Assembly: GCF_001889265.1 (NCBI RefSeq)
Contig: NZ_CP018151.1
Span: 2,604,001 to 2,668,000, forward strand
Direction of reading: 5' to 3'
DNA length: 64,000 bases
Source of the DNA: Microbacterium sp. 1.5R
Lineage (GTDB): Bacteria > Actinomycetota > Actinomycetes > Actinomycetales > Microbacteriaceae
Shown: positions 62,269 through 64,000 of the stretch, in pieces
Numbering within the stretch: the first letter of the stretch is position 1
Layout of the letters: each line of letters begins with the position of its first letter
Notes under the pieces: generated by a model
Seen by the model: only the letters and a program-made list of their open reading frames with translations
Databases searched by the model: none
What the model was told of the DNA's origin: nothing
Position numbers and translations under genes: made by a program

Positions 62269-62928
62269 ATGCTCTCCGTCTTCTCGGGTCTCGGACTCGG
62301 CCTCTCCCTGATCGTCGCCATCGGCGCGCAGAACGTGTTCGTCCTCCGTCAGGGCATCCGCAGAGAGAACGTCCTGCCGGTCGTCATCATCTGCGCCGTG
62401 TCCGACGCCCTGCTCATCGCCGCCGGCGTCGCGGGACTCGGCTTCGTCATCTCCGCAGCCCCGTGGCTCGTGGTCGTCGCGCGCTGGGCGGGGGCCCTGT
62501 TCCTCCTGGCCTACGGCATCCTCGCCGCCCGCCGCGCCTGGAGGGGCGGCGAAGAGCTGCGAGTCGACCGGACCGGTGCGGAGGGCTCGGCGCCCGGGTC
62601 GGGCGGCGGAACCACGACGGCGACCCGCACCGCGCTCGCTCCCGTGATCGCGACGGCTCTCGCCCTGACCTGGTTGAACCCGCACGTCTACCTCGACACC
62701 GTCCTGATGCTCGGGTCGATCGCCGCGACGCACGGCGACGAGCGCTGGCTGTTCGCCGCCGGAGCGATCGCCGCCAGCATCCTGTGGTTCACCGCGCTGG
62801 GGTTCGGCGCCCGCTATCTCGGCCGCTGGCTGCGCACGGAACGAGCGTGGCGCATCCTCGACGCGCTGATCGCCGTCGTCATGATCACCCTGGCTGTCAG
62901 CCTGGTGCTGCCGGTGCTCGGCGGCTGA
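62269..62928 (+). CDS. lysE: LysE/ArgO family amino-acid exporter
   Basis: 219 residues, six predicted helices. LGLSLIVAIGAQNVFVLRQGIRRE is the conserved LysE/ArgO start, and TWLNPHVYLDTVLMLGS follows a hydrophilic central loop of about 40 residues. Exports lysine/arginine and protects against excess, driven by proton motive force. Divergent from lysG with a T-N11-A box between. Confidence 0.92.
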   Translation: MLSVFSGLGLGLSLIVAIGAQNVFVLRQGIRRENVLPVVIICAVSDALLIAAGVAGLGFVISAAPWLVVVARWAGALFLLAYGILAARRAWRGGEELRVDRTGAEGSAPGSGGGTTTATRTALAPVIATALALTWLNPHVYLDTVLMLGSIAATHGDERWLFAAGAIAASILWFTALGFGARYLGRWLRTERAWRILDALIAVVMITLAVSLVLPVLGG

Positions 62929-62958
62929 CCCTGCGTCGCAGACGTGAGCGGACGCCCG

Positions 62959-63780
62959 TCAGTCGCCGTCGAGGGGCCGAAGGATGCGAGTGAGGAACCT
63001 CTGGGTGCGCTCGTGCTGCGGCGCGCCGAAGGTATCGGCCGGCGCGCCCTGCTCGACGACCACACCCGCGTCCATGAAGAGCACATGATCCGCCGCCTCG
63101 CGCGCGAAGCTCAGCTCATGCGTCACCACGACCATGCTCCACCCCTCGTCGGCGAGCTCCTTGATCACGAGCAGGACCTCCCCCACGAGCTCGGGGTCGA
63201 GTGCGCTCGTCGGCTCGTCGAACAGCAGGAGGTCGGGACGCAGCGCGAGAGCGCGGACGATGCCGACCCGCTGCTGCTGACCGCCGGAGAGCTCGTGAGG
63301 TCGAGCATCGGCCTTGTCGGCGAGCCCCACGCGGGCGAGCAGGACGCGGGCCTCGGCGACCACCTCGGCCTTGGGTCTGCCCTGCACCCGCCATGGTCCC
63401 TCGATCACGTTCTCGAGCACCGAGAAGTGCGGGAAGAGGTTGTGATGCTGGAAGACCATCGCCGACCGATCGCGCAGCGCGAGACGCTTCTGCGCGCGCG
63501 TGCGCTTCGCCACCGGATCCGACGGGGCGAAGTCGATGTCAGGGCCCCCGGCCACGACGATGGTCCCGGCATCCGGCGTCTCGAGCCCGTTGAGCGCACG
63601 CAGCACCGTCGTCTTGCCCGATCCGCTCGGACCGATCAGCACGACGACCTCTCCGCGGTGCAGCGTGAGGTCGATGCCGCGGAGCACCTCGTTGTCGCCG
63701 AAGCGCTTGTGAAGGCCGCGGGCGGTGAGCAGGGCGTCGGCTGTGGACCTGGGTGAGTGCGCCGGATCAGTGAGCGACAT
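62959..63780 (-). CDS. Polar amino-acid ABC transporter ATP-binding protein
   Basis: 273 residues. Walker [10 protein letters not shown] (50-58), Q-loop [15 protein letters not shown], signature [16 protein letters not shown], Walker [16 protein letters not shown] and the H-loop [20 protein letters not shown]: the GlnQ/HisP-type ATPase set. It overlaps the permease stop by 14 bp and ends 30 bp from the convergent lysE. Substrate unknown. Confidence 0.95.
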   Translation of the reverse strand: MSLTDPAHSPRSTADALLTARGLHKRFGDNEVLRGIDLTLHRGEVVVLIGPSGSGKTTVLRALNGLETPDAGTIVVAGGPDIDFAPSDPVAKRTRAQKRLALRDRSAMVFQHHNLFPHFSVLENVIEGPWRVQGRPKAEVVAEARVLLARVGLADKADARPHELSGGQQQRVGIVRALALRPDLLLFDEPTSALDPELVGEVLLVIKELADEGWSMVVVTHELSFAREAADHVLFMDAGVVVEQGAPADTFGAPQHERTQRFLTRILRPLDGD

Positions 63781-64000
63781 TGCGATCGAGTCTCCTCTCG
63801 AGTGCGCTCTGGCCGAACGACAGCACCAGGCAGATCACCCAGTACACGAGCGCGGCAGCCAGGTAGACGACCATGAACTCCAGGGTCGCCGCCGCGATCT
63901 GCTGCGCCACCTTGAAGAGCTCGGTGACGAGGATCAGCGAGGCCAGCGACGTGTCCTTCACCAGCGAGATGAACGTGTTGGACAGCGGAGGCACCGAGAC
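63767..64000 (-). CDS. Amino-acid ABC transporter permease, C-terminal part (cut by window edge)
   Basis: The last 77 residues of a HisM-type permease. [20 protein letters not shown] is the conserved C-terminal end of the EAA-loop region and next helix, followed by two helices and a basic tail ending [10 protein letters not shown]. The rest lies beyond base 64000. Partner of the ATPase downstream. Confidence 0.9.
   Translation of the reverse strand, partial: VSVPPLSNTFISLVKDTSLASLILVTELFKVAQQIAAATLEFMVVYLAAALVYWVICLVLSFGQSALERRLDRNVAH

Overview
The window is one continuous, GC-rich (visibly about 70% G+C) stretch of an actinobacterial chromosome. Gene content and protein style point to the family Microbacteriaceae, most likely Microbacterium or a close relative; this is inferred from gene order and protein features, not from a search. 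I see no insertion sequence, prophage, CRISPR array, integrase or plasmid gene. Coding is dense, with many 4-bp ATGA/GTGA overlaps, and the ends cut through topA (left) and an amino-acid ABC permease (right).

Layout. 1-4.0 kb: topA and a compact tad (Flp pilus-type) locus on the minus strand. 4.4-10.8 kb: acs, a RidA-family pair, a class A PBP with PASTA domains and a metallophosphoesterase. The order topA, tad genes, acs, RidA, ponA2, phosphoesterase also occurs in the Rv3646c-Rv3683 part of the M. tuberculosis chromosome, so this is an old conserved block. 10.8-16.5 kb: tRNA-Pro, VanZ-like protein, HAD phosphatase, an L-lactate dehydrogenase/GntR operon with two operators, tdk and mqo. 16.5-24.4 kb: asd and lysC, EamA transporter, recR-dnaX, DUF2207-type protein. 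24.4-31.2 kb: GH65 phosphorylase with beta-phosphoglucomutase, then pta-ackA. 31.2-40.2 kb: lysozyme-like protein, rhomboid protease, SRP RNA, a large helicase with predicted membrane helices, and a MoxR/DUF58/transglutaminase operon. 40.2-48 kb: trhO, a kinase-like protein, tRNA-Ser, acetyltransferase, PAP2, Bcr/CflA efflux, cystathionine gamma-synthase and cystathionine beta-synthase. 48-52.8 kb: a sugar ABC importer and divergent LacI regulator with several operators. 52.9-58 kb: rplJ-rplL with an L10 leader, GH15 enzyme divergent from a glucose-6-phosphate dehydrogenase homologue, YqaJ-like nuclease. 58-61.1 kb: a SipW/TasA-like secretion cluster. 61.3-64 kb: LysG/LysE pair and an amino-acid ABC importer.

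How the genes work together. Carbon metabolism dominates: acetate and acetyl-phosphate (acs, pta, ackA), lactate and malate oxidation (lldD, mqo), disaccharide import and breakdown (ABC importer, GH65/pgmB, GH15), and the pentose phosphate entry step. Amino-acid genes cover the aspartate pathway, transsulfuration and a regulated basic amino-acid exporter. Envelope functions include a PBP, a pilus-like system and a SipW-processed surface-protein cluster with a LAXTG-type anchor.

The most striking signal outside the genes is a repeated start architecture: a TANNNT -10 hexamer followed by 6-7 bases and then directly by ATG or GTG, with no Shine-Dalgarno sequence, at a dozen genes. This predicts leaderless mRNAs and decides several start codons. 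The least explained items are the membrane-segment helicase, the orphan CebR-like operator upstream of acs, the intergenic TCCGCAGAT repeat beside lysC, and the SipW/LAXTG cluster.
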